Assembly (NCBI GenBank): GCA_963575645.1
Contig: OY754466.1
Coordinates: 4,194,001 to 4,258,000, forward strand
Direction: 5' to 3'
Length of the DNA stretch: 64,000 nt
Source of the DNA: Xanthostigma xanthostigma
Taxonomy: Eukaryota > Arthropoda > Insecta > Raphidioptera > Raphidiidae
Shown: positions 24,594 through 36,423 of the stretch, in pieces
Numbering within the stretch: position 1 is the stretch's first letter
Layout: every line of letters starts with the position of its first letter
The notes under the pieces: generated by a model
What the model was told of the DNA's origin: nothing
The model's input: only the letters and a program-made list of their open reading frames with translations
Database searches by the model: none
Position numbers and translations under genes: made by a program

Positions 24594-27500
24594 ATGTCTT
24601 CGACTAGAAGTTCCGAAACGAGTTTCTCGGACAGTCTAGTAACTAACATAAACCGCGTAGCGCAAATAAAACAACCGGTATCTAAACGAAGAGATAACTA
24701 TTTTATCGATCGCTTTTTGTCTGACTCTTATCACCAGCTACAAATCATAAGTGAAGATATAGAAAGTAGCAATGATTCAATTCGCAATTCTCGGACTTTC
24801 AACAGCCAAATCGATGGAACTACTGAATACGAAGAAACCGATACAGCAACATCAAGTAGACAGTGTAATAAAACGAAATCAAAAATCCCCAAAGTTTTTA
24901 GAGACCAGAAAACGATCCAAACACCGTACAGTTCGAGCGATTCTTTGGACAGTATAGAAACTAAAATTCGCACGACAACGAAGAAAAAATTCCTGAGAGC
25001 TAGAAGTTCTGCTTTGAATTCCACATCTGACGATAGACACTTTTCAAGGTCAAATATAAACAAAAGCGGTAATTCTCATGTTTCTTTAAAAGACAATTTC
25101 TTGGACAGTAAACAAAACGATGTGAAACTACGTTCAAGCACAAACGAACCTCGCAAATTTCGTCAGTTGTTTTTGGAACAAACTTCTCCCGTTCGAGATA
25201 TTGTAGCAGATCAAAAAAGAACAATTGATCGGCATAGGACAGTTCAAGGTTCTGGAAGAATTACGGATAAAAAGTCGACTAGCGTGTACGATTCTAATAA
25301 ATCGCATGTTAAAGATTTGATGAAATCTTGTGTTTCGTTGTCGCGTGATTACAGTACATCTCCTAGAAGAAAAATGAATGAGGTCCATCATACGAGGGTA
25401 TCGATGCTACGCGGAGGCTTTACGCAAGAAAACGGTACTGATTCGAAGTTGAGTCATCACAAGAACGCTAGCAAACACAGTACGTTGTTGTCACCAACGA
25501 GGGCTAGTCATCAGAGAGATGTTACGCGACAAATGGATTGTATAAACAGGTTTGGATGTTTGATTTTTTTCTTATGAATAGGTACAATTATCACACAAAA
25601 ATGAGGTTGAAGCTAAAGCGGCCTACACATCTTGATACAAGCTGCGATGCAGGCATCGACTCTAAGTTTCATGAAACTTGCATCAGTTGCATAAACGCCT
25701 ACTTAAATCGAAACCTATTGCGATGCCTGAATCGACTCCATGTTCATGCAACACAAGAACACTAGGTTAAGTTATTTTCTAGGTACCTAGTGCTTGATGA
25801 ATAAAATAAGGTACGTTTTGCCAACACCAGTTTTATTATCACTCTTTAAACTCCATAAAAGGAAACCAAAAAGGAAATGGTCAAAAAGATGGTTAATAGA
25901 AAAAAAACGTTATTTAAATGCAAATTTATTGGAAGAGCTAAAAGTACATTTGTATTCCAAAGTCACGTATGCACATGATAAATGTTTATGAACTCTTCCC
26001 AAAATACACGATCACTTTCCATCATGGAATTTACACACACAAACATTAAAGTAACCTCTAAAATGGCGCGGGAAAATAAATTAATATCGTCTTGGCATCG
26101 ACGCAATTCTACACACGCTGAAACTTGCATCGGCATCACCGACTCGGCGTCGTGGCTCGCCGACCACAATGGTATTCCAGACTCAGCATCGCTGCAAGCA
26201 GCAACTGATGCCAAATACGTGATTCAGTACTACACACACTGCTACTTGCATCATGAAACATAAGAGTCCATGCCTGCATCGCAGATTGTATCAAGGTGTG
26301 TAGGTCGATTAACAGTCGGAGCTCTGCTGCAAGTAAACCTGAATCGATGGTGATTCCCAGAGGTAGACATTTTTGTTGTTGTTGATAATCTAGCGCTGAT
26401 AAAACAGGGGCCCTCGGAAGCTGAGTGCTTCCTGGAGCCCTTAAGCACGAAAGAGAGCGTTTCTGCCACCGAGTGCTCCTTGACCATTCCTGTCGCCATC
26501 TTCCTAACTATAAGTTTTTGCCTTGCGTAGCGATAATTTGTAAATATATCTCTGTCGATTTACACATTTTAAAAATGCGCTAAATTAAAAATAAACAGTT
26601 TTTGAAAATAAAATTCCTAATTTCCCGTGTTGGCATTTAGGTACCTGTCGCCAACTAGGAAAAGGATCCAAGAGAGTCAGCAGTCGGAAACCATGTACCG
26701 GCTGTCTGCTTTGAACGAGTTGATTCCTTTTAAGGAGAATGGAGATCACACAGATACGCGTTTAACATACCGCGAGAGGCTGCATGGCTCAAAAGTCAGG
26801 AGTTCGTCCAAATCTCCAGTAAGATCGCCAATTACAATAAATAATACTCCAAATAAGAATGATGACATCTCGATGCCAGATAGAAAGGTTTTATTTCTTT
26901 GGAGCAAATTATTGTAACATGATGTTTTAGGTGGATTGGTGCATATTTTAGCATTTTATAAGGTGTGCTTGGTATCGTGTTCCAGTTTAAAAAGTGTTGA
27001 CACTTTTGACACTATTACGTTTGTTATATACAAGTGCCACCACGGATTATACACCTATAGTAAAAACAAATCTTCGTGTATACTAAATAAATTAATTACG
27101 TAATGATTATTTTGTTGTAATACAGACTTTATCATTTATCTAATTAATATAAAATGAGCAGTATCTATACACTTCCTACTTAAAAATATTCAGCCAGTTC
27201 GACAGCGAGGAGACCATTCCAAAAATACTAACAAAATAAATAAAAATTAAGTCTTTGTTCTCGCGTTTTTTAATTTTCACTTTATTCATAAAACTATATC
27301 CCCGGAATATTTGCGGAATGTCAAATTTTAATTTTCTATTACCAACCGTTTAGAAGTGACCAGTGGTGTTGTGCTAATTTTTTTTTACCGGAACGCTCCC
27401 AAATTTGACGACGGAGGGGGGGGGGTGAAAAGAGGTAAAAAGCTGTAACTGAAATACATTAATATTATTTTTTTCATTGTTTGGAATTTTTCTATTGTTA

Positions 27501-30500
27501 CAAATTTTTTCAATTGTTATGTCGATTTGAGAAAAAAAAACAAATTACGTTAATAAAATCCTAAAGTAATATTTACATTATTTTTTTCATTGTTTGGAAT
27601 TTTTAGGCGCGAATAGCGTAAGCTAAAGCGCCTATATGTACTCGCTTTGTCTGTACGTCTGTGAATCTGTGAATCTGTGAATCTGTACGTCCCACTTTTT
27701 TGTGTCACGCGTACAGCCCAAACGCCTTAACCGATTTTAAAAAACTTTTTTTTGATCGATTCGTCTCCGGGTAACTTAGATCCTAACGTCGCCCGATTTT
27801 TGAATTTTGGCCCCAGAGGGGAGAAATTTAGGAAAAACGAAGTTTTTTGCTTATAGCTCGCTCATTTTAAATCGGAACGGCTCGAAACCTGTCTTAAACG
27901 AAAGAGGAGAAAATTTTACATAAGTTTCGTACAACAGAAAATGCCCAAACAGTTTTTTTATACACATTTATATAGAAATAAATTCAATTTGATATAACCG
28001 ATGGCAAACATCTTTCGGTTATCTCTCTCTGTTGCACGGCTTAACATGGCAATTTAAAAATTGCGTATGTTCTGTCTTCAAATAAAATTGGTCGATAATA
28101 TTATTTATTACAATAATGAAATTAAAAGATAGCATTTGTTCAAAAACGGATGCCGTTTCGAATATTTGTGAAATGCAACGCCTTCTGAGTTAATAATTTG
28201 AATAACTAATTATTAGAACATAGGTAATACTTTGACAGATGCAAACGTCACTTTTGACATTTCTTACCATTCTGACACCACGGATGATCGGATTGAAACC
28301 AAATTTTGGGAGGATGTTTGATATGCAAATATGAAGTGGCCTATTGTTTTTGGGGAACATCGGCGCATGCGTAAAAGAATATATCTCTTATAATGTTGTT
28401 TTATATAAAAATAATATAGTTTGTAAAACGGTTTACTCTTCTATCTAATTTTACTAGAAATTTTTGTAAATTTTTTGGGGAAAATCGGCGCATGCGCAAG
28501 AGATATATGCCGTCGTTGTTTTTTTTTTTTTTTTTTTAATATAGCGGTGTACTTTTAATAATAGTTTTTTATTCTATTTTACAAGAAAGTTTTGTAAAAT
28601 GTTTTTTTTTGAGGGAAAGTCGGCGCATGCGCAGAAGAGGTATAAGTTATAAAGTTGTTTGTATATAAGAATGGTATACTTTTCATAACGGTTTTTTATT
28701 CGATCTATTTTTACAAGAGTTTTGTATAATTTTTGGGAAAAATCGGCGCATGCGCAAAAGAGATACATGCCATAGTGATTTTTATAGGGGAATTATAAAA
28801 CGATCGAATAAAAAAAAAACTTGGTGACTGATGATGAGAGACTGTTTTAATAACTTGAGATATTAAAATAATAGTTGGGTGACTAAATTAATAAGTGAGC
28901 GACTGAATTACTAAGTGACTGACTAGAATGCCTTCGGTAATTTTGAAGCAGATATCTTCAACCGATTGAGATGAAAATTTGTATACACGTTTAGTTTGGA
29001 TGACAATGCATGGTTAGCTGTGTGACGTCACTCTAAATCCAATATGGCGGACTTCTAAATTGGCGGACTAAATTTATTATGCTTTCCTACAATATGGGTA
29101 TCAAATGAAAGGGCTTGCTGAGAATAACTCGAAAAATAAAGTGACGTCACTCTAAATCCAATATGGCGGACTTCTAAAGATGGCGGACTAAGTTTATTAT
29201 GCTTTCCTACAATATGGGTATCAAATGAAAGGGCTTGCTGAGAATAACTCGAAAAATAAAGTGACGTCACTCTAAAACCAATATGGCGGACTTCCAAAGA
29301 TGGCGGACTAAGTTTTTTATGCTTTCCTACAATATGGGTATCAAATGAAAGGGCTTGCTGAGAATAACTCGAAAAATAAAGTGACGTCATTCTAAAACCA
29401 ATATGGCGGACTTCTAAAGATGGTGGACTAAGTTTTTTATGCTTTCCTACAATATGGGTATCAAATGAAAGGGCTTGCTGAGAATAACTCGAAAAATAAA
29501 GTGACGTCATTCTAAAACCAATATGGCGGACTTCTAAAGATGGCGGACTAAGTTTTTTATGCTTTCCTACAATATGGGTATCAAATGAAAGGGCTTGCTG
29601 AGAATAACTCGAAAAATAAAGTGACGTCACTCTAAATCCAATATGGCGGACTTCTAAAAATGGCGGACTAATTTTATTATGCTTTCCTACAATATGGGTA
29701 TCAAATGAAAGGGCTTGCTGAGAATAACTCGAAGAATAAAGTGACGTCACTCTAAATCCAATATGGCTGGCTTCTAAAGATGGCGGACTAATTTTATTGT
29801 GCTTTCCTACAATATGGGTATAAATGAAAGGCTTGCTGAGAATAACTCGGAAAATAAAGTGACGTCAGTCTAAATCCAATATGGCGGACTTCTAAAGATG
29901 GCGCACTGGTTTTTACAAGAAAGTTATGAATTTTTTTTTCTAAACTCATATTTTCAGAAATATTTTGAAAAAAAAATCTGTTGTTCTTTTGTTCTGAAGA
30001 TGTTAGTTAGGTAGTTCTTTGTTTCATTTTTGCATGACATAATAACATATTACATACAGAACCATGAAATTATTAAATTTATTTTTTTCCTTTCTGTGTT
30101 TCATTATTTTCAACTGTTATTTTTTTCTTAAATTAAGTAAATTAAGTTATATTATTAAGCTCCAAGTGTCGTTAAATATATACACCGATTTTCAAACAAA
30201 ACACCGGGGAATATGCTGTAAAATTTCGCGCCTTGTAATTCTTGAATTACTTGGGCATATACTCCCACTGGTTCTATTTGTTGGCACATTGTTACAAATT
30301 TTTTCAATTGTTATGTCGATTTGAGAAAAAAAAACAAATTACGTTAATAAAATCCTAAAGTAAGATTTACATTATTTTTTTCATTGTTTGGAATTCTCGT
30401 TATCAGAAATCATCTTTAGTTCCGGAACGCGTTCCTGTCCAAAAAGGAAGTACCGGAACGACGTTCCGGACCGTTCCGACTCGACAACACCACTGGAAAT

Positions 30501-33500
30501 GACATGTCTGTGACAAACAGACGGACAGACGGATGCACAACGGATTTTCTAGTTTTTACCATTTTGGTACCAAACCTAAATAAATACGATAACAAACAAG
30601 TATACAACTAGATTTTAATTTTTTTATAGGAAAATGACTTCGGATCCATTTGCGTCACCGATTCTACAACAACCTTAAATGCAGATAGTAAACATCCAGT
30701 TGCGAATGCTCTTGAAAAGTTGAAAAACAATGAGTGGTATGTCAGTTGTTTTTTAATAATCATTCCACAGTCAAAAATGACACCTTTACAGACGCGACAA
30801 TGTTTCTTAAGACAGACGCGCCATTCTAAACCGGGTATTGATAAGATAACTGTTGACTCTAAACGTCCGACAACTGAGGCTATTGGCATCTTTCGTAGAG
30901 AACGGCGACATTCATCAATCAACTTTTTTGGAAACATTAATAATACCTATTCAAATTTTGATTTTTGGTATAACGGAACTGAAACGTTATATGCAAAGCC
31001 TCCTTCGAATTCAAAACCCCTAAAAATGGTTTTAATACCGGATAATAATACATTTTTCTTAGGGACGTGGCACTTCGTGGTCTAGCCGACATAGTTGAAC
31101 TGTCACATTTACTGGAATACGAGAAGATTTTGCCCCACATGACCACCGTCTATCAGAGACTGATCACGTTGCTACGCAGTCCCAGGTCCTACGTTTGCAG
31201 GACCACCTGTCAAATTTCAGCTCTACTTTTTGGAACCATGAAATATACTAGAAGACCGGTAAATGTATTTTGTAATTCTTCGAAAACAATCGTAAGATTT
31301 CGTAAGGTCATCAAGATCTCTTTGAATTTTATTAAGACATCAACTCCGAACATCATTAATACTGGGGATCAAAGTCAATAGTGTATCCATATTTTGACCG
31401 ATCTAATGTCGGTCAACGTCGGACGACATCGGAAGAACCAAGATTATTGTGTCAGTGTCTCACATTGGAAACAGAAGTCCGATTTCCTTTCCAATGTAGA
31501 CACCCTGGCGTTTGCTTTTCTTCCAATATGTCTTAGAACCAGCGTAAAAATTCTACTGTTTTGTATCATGGAGTCGCTTGTAGGTCTGTCAACAGCACAC
31601 TATTCGCTCAAATACACAACTAGATGTATCACGAACGCGCGATTGGTGAAACAAACTCATCGATTGCTACATCCAGGCCATGCTGTTTCCAAATCGCGAA
31701 TCCAACGAGACATTTCTGAGTAACATAGTAAAATCGTGATGTAGTTGTGACGCAGTTGCGCGTTTCCGATACAAAACTTAGCATGTTGTGCGCTAGGAGT
31801 AGAATATGTTCAATTTCAGCAAGAGGAAAATATGAAAAAATATGTTTTTTAAAGATAAACTAATAATTTCCTTGTTCAGGAATTCGATGAAATCGTAGAC
31901 ACGTTGTTGGCGAAAACAGCAGACGCCAGTAAGTTTATCAGAGAGGATTCCAGTGCCGCCCTCGATTCAATGGTAACTCACATTGCGCCTTTCCATTCGG
32001 TCAGGGCATTGTGTGCCAAAGGACCCGTGTAAGTTTCTAGTCTAGTCTCACTGTAAGTCTAATACAGTGGTACCTCGGACATACGAGTTTAATTCGTTCC
32101 GCAACCTTGCTCGTATCTTGAATTACTCGTATCTCGAAGCAAATTTCCCCATACAAAACAATTGAACTACCATTAATCCGTTCCAACCCCCAAAATGTCA
32201 CCCCAGTTTGAATAATAAAAACGTATTTATAAATGACAAATATTTATTGCACAAAAACAAAAAAGAGAATGTAAAGAAATAAATTAGATATCCTCACTGG
32301 TCTTTGCCTTTTTCGCTACATTTTTCTTGCTTTCACCTGTAGGCCGTTTAGAAAAAAACATGTCCAAGGAGGTTTGTTTCTTCCTCCCTCTCAGAATGTT
32401 CCGGAAATGAGTTAGGCAAGTGTCATTAAACCTGCTAAATCGAACTCGTATCTTGAATTTCGCTCGTAACTCAAAGCAAAAAATCATTCGCTCGCCGGCT
32501 CGTATCTCGAAAAACTCGTATGTTGGGGCACTCGTATGTCGAGGTACCACTGTAATTCATAGAGTTGTGACCTAATAATGATCTAAAATTGCGAGAGTAT
32601 AGTAAGTCATTATACAGTTATGAATTGGGCTATAGATTATAGACCCTAAAACGCAGTTTCTACTAAAACCCAAATAAGTAATTTTGAGTGACCAGTAACT
32701 GAATCGATGAAACAATGGAAGCTCGATTATTTGTTTTTGCGTTAACGGTTTTTAAATTTACAGACATAAGAACGCGCTGGTTCGAATCTCTGCATCGCGT
32801 CTTTTGGTGTGTATCATCGCCATCATGGGAAATGACAGCATATTCAGTACGAGCGCCAACGAGATGGTCAAGAAGAAATTAATCACCAATACTTGCACAT
32901 TTCTGACGGATTCGAACACAGAAGCACGGTTTGTTGGCTAATAATTTAATTACACTGGATCTTGGAATGCTATAGTCCATTCTGAATCATTGTTTTTGAC
33001 AGTGGTATCGTAGAGTAAGTACCACTGAACGCCACCCATAACCTCGAATGTCATTTTCAATAAATAAAATTATCGACCAATTTTTCAGACAATATATTAA
33101 CAAAACATATAATAAATACATTAACGTTTCGATCCGGATTTTTTATATTTTTTAGATCCGTTCTGAAGAAAATCCAAATCCGGATCGAAACGTTAATGTA
33201 TTTATTATATTTTTTGTTAATATATTGTCTGAAAAATTGGTCGATAATTTTATTTATTGAAGAGTTCTAATCAGACGTTAATCAAAGATTTGGAATGTCA
33301 TTTATTAAGATCAGATTGGTAACAATTACAAGCTGCGCAAGGGACTCGCGGAGCTGCGGCAAACACGAAGTTATAAAAGGAGAGCTATCAAACATATTTT
33401 GGGTAGATATTTGGGGCAGCGTGAAAATTTGTGTAATACTTTTGTAATTTCTGAACACAAAATCGAAGTGTAGTGGGGCCTGGCCAAGCTGTGAATTTTT

Positions 33501-34632
33501 AACATTGATGAATTTTTATTTGCAAAGAAAGTTTTCGAGACATTTTGACTTCAACCTACCCGTAGCGTATAACAAACAGTTTTGTAACCGCCGGGCAGAC
33601 AGTTAGACCTCACTAAATGATCTGGCTTACTTATTTTTTAAGTTATTAAATACTAAATTGGAAGGTATTAAAATTTCAAACTGACCTCAAGGACTTTTTT
33701 TGCAAATAAAATTTCCGCAAAGTTAAACATTCACAGCTTGGCTAGACTCGACTACCCTTCAGCCAGGTCTTCGAATTTGTGTTTAGACTAGTGATGTGCC
33801 GGATCGTTAAAAATGTACATCCGCGGATACGGATCTGAATACGGATTTTTGGTTTCAAGACCGCGGATGCGGATACGGATCTTAACTTTCTTAGAGTACG
33901 CGGCGGTAAATATTGCACATCGACCTTTGGAAAGAGACTATCTGTTATGGGAAAAAGTTATTGACCTTTTTAAGAGTTAACTGTCATAACAGATTGTCTC
34001 TTTCCAAAGATCGATGTGCAATATCTCATTATACAGATAGTTGATTTGGTACCTTTCAGTTATGTACTATTGTATGGTACTCACTACTATAAATGTTTGC
34101 AATATAAAGGTGCCAAATACGATTTAAAAAAATAAAAAATAATCTGAATGGAATTTAACAGGTTTTCATTATTACCTAATCACCTATATATTATATAAAA
34201 TTTCATCTATGAATTGAAAATTAATAAGGTAAAAGATCCGCCAAAAACTAACGGATACGGATCTTTCTTCTTCCTCGGATATCCGCGGATACGAATATCC
34301 GGCACATCACTAGTTTAGACATTACAAAAAGAAGTGTTACACAAATTTTCACACTGCTTCAAATACATATCTAAAAATGTTTGATAGCTTTTTGGACTGT
34401 AACTAAAGCAACCATAATAATTTCTTCTATCACCATGAACACTATCAGCTCTATAATTTCCCTCCGTGTACATAGTCTATAGTTTGATTTATGTTTCAGA
34501 AAAAATGGAGAGAAAATGTATAAATTGCTGTCGATGCATCCAGACTTCAACACAAATTTTAAAAATATCGTAGATAAAAATACAATGGCGCGATTAAAAA
34601 ACATCTTAAAGACGTTGAACAGAACAAAATGA
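24594..34632 (+). CDS. TOGARAM/crescerin-like TOG-domain protein, 7 exons
   Basis: Exons 24594-25549, 26641-26887, 30630-30736, 31063-31258, 31880-32028, 32764-32928, 34500-34632; all junctions are GT-AG and the phases close to 650 aa plus TGA. The ATG is preceded by an in-frame TAA six bases upstream. Residues 1 to about 420 are Ser/Arg/Lys-rich and look disordered. From about residue 425 (ALEKLKNNEWDVALRGLADI) to about 640 the protein matches the C-terminal TOG (HEAT-repeat) domain of TOGARAM1/2 (crescerin, CHE-12), which binds tubulin and supports ciliary microtubules. Family members usually have about four TOG domains and are much longer; only one is visible here, so this is either a short insect form or an upstream part lies elsewhere. 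A CLASP-type TOG is the alternative. Introns 1, 3, 5 and 6 hold transposons. The exon structure is seen directly; function is inferred from the family. Confidence 0.85.
25617..26309. mobile_element. PIF/Harbinger-derived element in TOG intron 1
   Basis: Inverted ends (CCTACACAYCTTGATACAA plus CGATGCAGGCAT) of about 45 bp flanked by TAA (25614-25616 and 26310-26312), the Harbinger target. Inside, 25794-25991 on + reads RKWSKRWLIEKKRYLNANLL, like the N-terminal region of Harbinger transposase. It is broken after about 65 codons. Confidence 0.7.
28360..28770. repeat. Degenerate tandem repeat, 115-135 bp, with GCGCATGCGC
   Basis: Four units, each with CGGCGCATGCG (near 28371, 28486, 28621, 28744). 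The last three include GCGCATGCGC, the palindromic core bound by NRF1/erect-wing factors. Confidence 0.7.
29022..29905. repeat. 120-bp tandem array, seven units plus a partial
   Basis: Units start GTGACGTCA at 29022, 29141, 29261, 29381, 29501, 29621, 29741 and 29859. Each holds TGACGTCA, CCAATATGGCGGAC and AGATGGCGGAC. Divergence among units is low, so the array is young. The long frame on - (29055-29750) exists only because 120 is a multiple of three. Confidence 0.95.
32065..32552. mobile_element. Tigger (pogo superfamily) remnant in TOG intron 5
   Basis: CAGTGGTACCTCG...CGAGGTACCACTG tips with TA on both sides (32063-32064, 32553-32554). On -, 32284-32430 encodes a Tigger transposase tail (FRNILRGRKKQTSLD, then KRPTGESKKN). 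The catalytic part is deleted. Confidence 0.85.
33057..33292. mobile_element. Penelope-like insertion 4, 11-bp TSD, TOG intron 6
   Basis: GAATGTCATTT at 33046-33056 and 33293-33303. Internal inverted arms with the ATCGACCAATTTTTC block; right terminus AGACGTTAATCAAAGATTT. Core at 33163-33194 on +. Confidence 0.8.
33163..33194 (+). ncRNA. Hammerhead-ribozyme-like core (d)
   Basis: CTGAAGA, ATCC-loop-GGAT stem II, CGAAACGTT. Upstream CGTT and downstream AATG can form a 4-bp stem I with one wobble. Confidence 0.5.
33789..34312. mobile_element. hAT-type MITE family D, complete, TOG intron 6
   Basis: TAGTGATGTGCCGGAT...ATCCGGCACATCACTA ends with the exact 8-bp duplication GTTTAGAC (33781-33788, 34313-34320). 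An inner palindrome is built on GGAAAGAGACTATCTGTTAT. Other copies at 41930-42334 and about 62710-63200. Confidence 0.9.
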
Positions 34633-34995
34633 ATACTTTATAGTTTATTAATAATTTTATATAAATATCACATACTAAAGTTTTCTGTGTGTACAGAGAG
34701 CTTTCTAGATGATATAAAAAAAGATATCGAATGTTGTTAAAGCTACAGTGAAATATGTTTTGAACTGATATCGAGAGAAAAAAACGCACAACAAAATATC
34801 TACAAATTTATTATTTCTATAATAAATTTTAAATTCTTTTGTTAAATCACAAACGATTTTTACTTGTATATATGCTTCTATTTAATTGTACAATATTGAT
34901 AACACTAAACTAATCACAAATTGTACTAAAGCCGACATAAATAAGAACATCTTTTACAAAATACAGTATTTGTGTTTCATCTATATTTTAATCAT

Positions 34996-35380
34996 ATACT
35001 TTTATTCTATACTGAGCATAGGAATAAAATTGCAATCGAACTATTAGGGTGCAAACATATACTTTTGTCTTTTTTTACGCCGTAAGCACTGGCTTATCCA
35101 GGTGGGCAAAACAAGCACGGGGGACCCGGCTTAAGAAATTTCTAATTTGTCCCCTCCTGGGCCAAAAGCTGGGTACGCCCATGTCAACGTCATAGAAAAA
35201 GACAAAGTTTTTGAAACAGATATACTTTATTCAGATTGAATGCAAGTACATCAACCAATCCTAACATAGGAGAAATCAGGGAATTACATCGAAAAAGAGA
35301 CGCAGATATATTTTCGATACGCTTTGTTGCGTTCACTCACCGCACATTGAATAGATAGACAATGATTCATATAGTTAATT
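34996..35380 (+). repeat. Dispersed repeat R, copy 2
   Basis: Opposite orientation to 7500-7880; ends next to the hAT element at 35432. Confidence 0.7.
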
Positions 35381-35431
35381 TAATAGAAATATGATTTTAA
35401 TTAACGTTATTATTCCGACATATATTATAAG

Positions 35432-36374
35432 CAGCGTTGCCAGTTTTTTTTTTTGCCAAGTCGGGATTTTGGAACTCTTTGAGTGAAAGCAGCGGGATTC
35501 TTTCGTCGAAAGCGGAACATAGTAAAAAAACGTATATAATCAGAAATTTTCAAATACCTATTTATCTTTTTATTTGAATTAAAATTACGTTTACGTGACA
35601 ATAGACCATAGAAAATGTATTTTAATAAAAATATAATATTTTAAATCAGATTTATCCTATCGTTAAATAGTGTCTTGTCGCCATTCTTTCTATAATCTCA
35701 AACTTATGACTCTTTGTCAAATTTTCGTTTATGAAATTTCTTTGTTTGTTTTTAAAAACTATAATCAATTTGTCACGAATGGTGACTATCATTCTTACAA
35801 TACGCGTTTTAGGCATGACCTGAGTTCTCCCTTTAGCAAACTTGAAGTAAGTAAAAATTCTCCTCTCAACATAGGTGTAAAAATTTTTAATAAAGTCAAA
35901 TTAAGAATTGTAACAACTAAAAATATTTTTTCTCGTTTGTTAAAAACATTCCTTCTGGGGAACACATTTTACAATTTGTCTGAATTTTTAATTTGCAATT
36001 TATATGTATGACGTTTTCTATATGAGTTTTTCTCATCAAATGAAATAAAGAGCTTTATTTATTTATTTATTTATTTGTCTTATTGCGTCTTCAGATTAAT
36101 AAAAAAAAAACAAAAAATCAAAATCAAAAAAGTTTTATTAATTAGAAAAATATGGCGTTTCAAACAATAGTCTGTGGAGTGAGTGTTAAAAATTGCAACT
36201 TACAATAAGAGAATAATTATTTATAAGAATTACTTATTCATGATATTTCTGTGAAGATTTAACTTCTTTTAAATTTATCCCCGAAAAGCGGGACTGAGCC
36301 TGTCCCGCGCGAGACATTTAATTTGATTTAAAAATCGGGACGTCCCGCCAAAATCGTGACGTCTGACAACGCTG
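35432..36374. mobile_element. hAT-type element with nested LINE tail
   Basis: CAGCGTTGCCAG...CTGACAACGCTG tips and the exact 8-bp duplication ATTATAAG (35424-35431, 36375-36382). About 400 bp of LINE sequence lies inside. Confidence 0.85.
35670..36078 (+). mobile_element. LINE 3' tail, nested
   Basis: Frame to a stop at 36011 reads HSYNTRFRHDLSSP, then IGVKIFNKVKLR, then LLKTFLLGNTFYNLSEFL, the conserved end of a non-LTR ORF2. It is followed by AATAAAG and a (TTTA)n tail. 5'-truncated. Confidence 0.8.
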
Positions 36375-36423
36375 ATTATAAGTCATAATTCGACATAGTT
36401 TATAGTAGTATAGATATCCTATT

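Larger units (their letters stand above)
27361..30495. mobile_element. hAT-type element with large internal cargo, TOG intron 3
   Basis: Tips CAGTGGTGTTG and CAACACCACTG; flanks GAAGTGAC and GAAATGAC form an 8-bp duplication with one mismatch. A 108-bp sequence occurs at 27494-27601 and 30288-30395 in direct orientation, bracketing repeat X and two tandem arrays. No transposase seen. Confidence 0.65.

Noticed and set aside
28081-28230. Fifth hammerhead-like core
   Set aside because: The flank ATTGGTCGATAATATTATTT matches the family, but CTGAAGA is not preserved and no pairing stem II could be drawn.
29055-29750. 231-codon open frame on - with repeating 40-residue unit
   Set aside because: It is the translation of a 120-bp tandem array; the frame stays open only because the unit is divisible by three.
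30064-30324. 86-codon hydrophobic frame on +
   Set aside because: Inside transposon cargo, AT-driven Phe/Leu/Ile composition; overlaps the 108-bp direct repeat.
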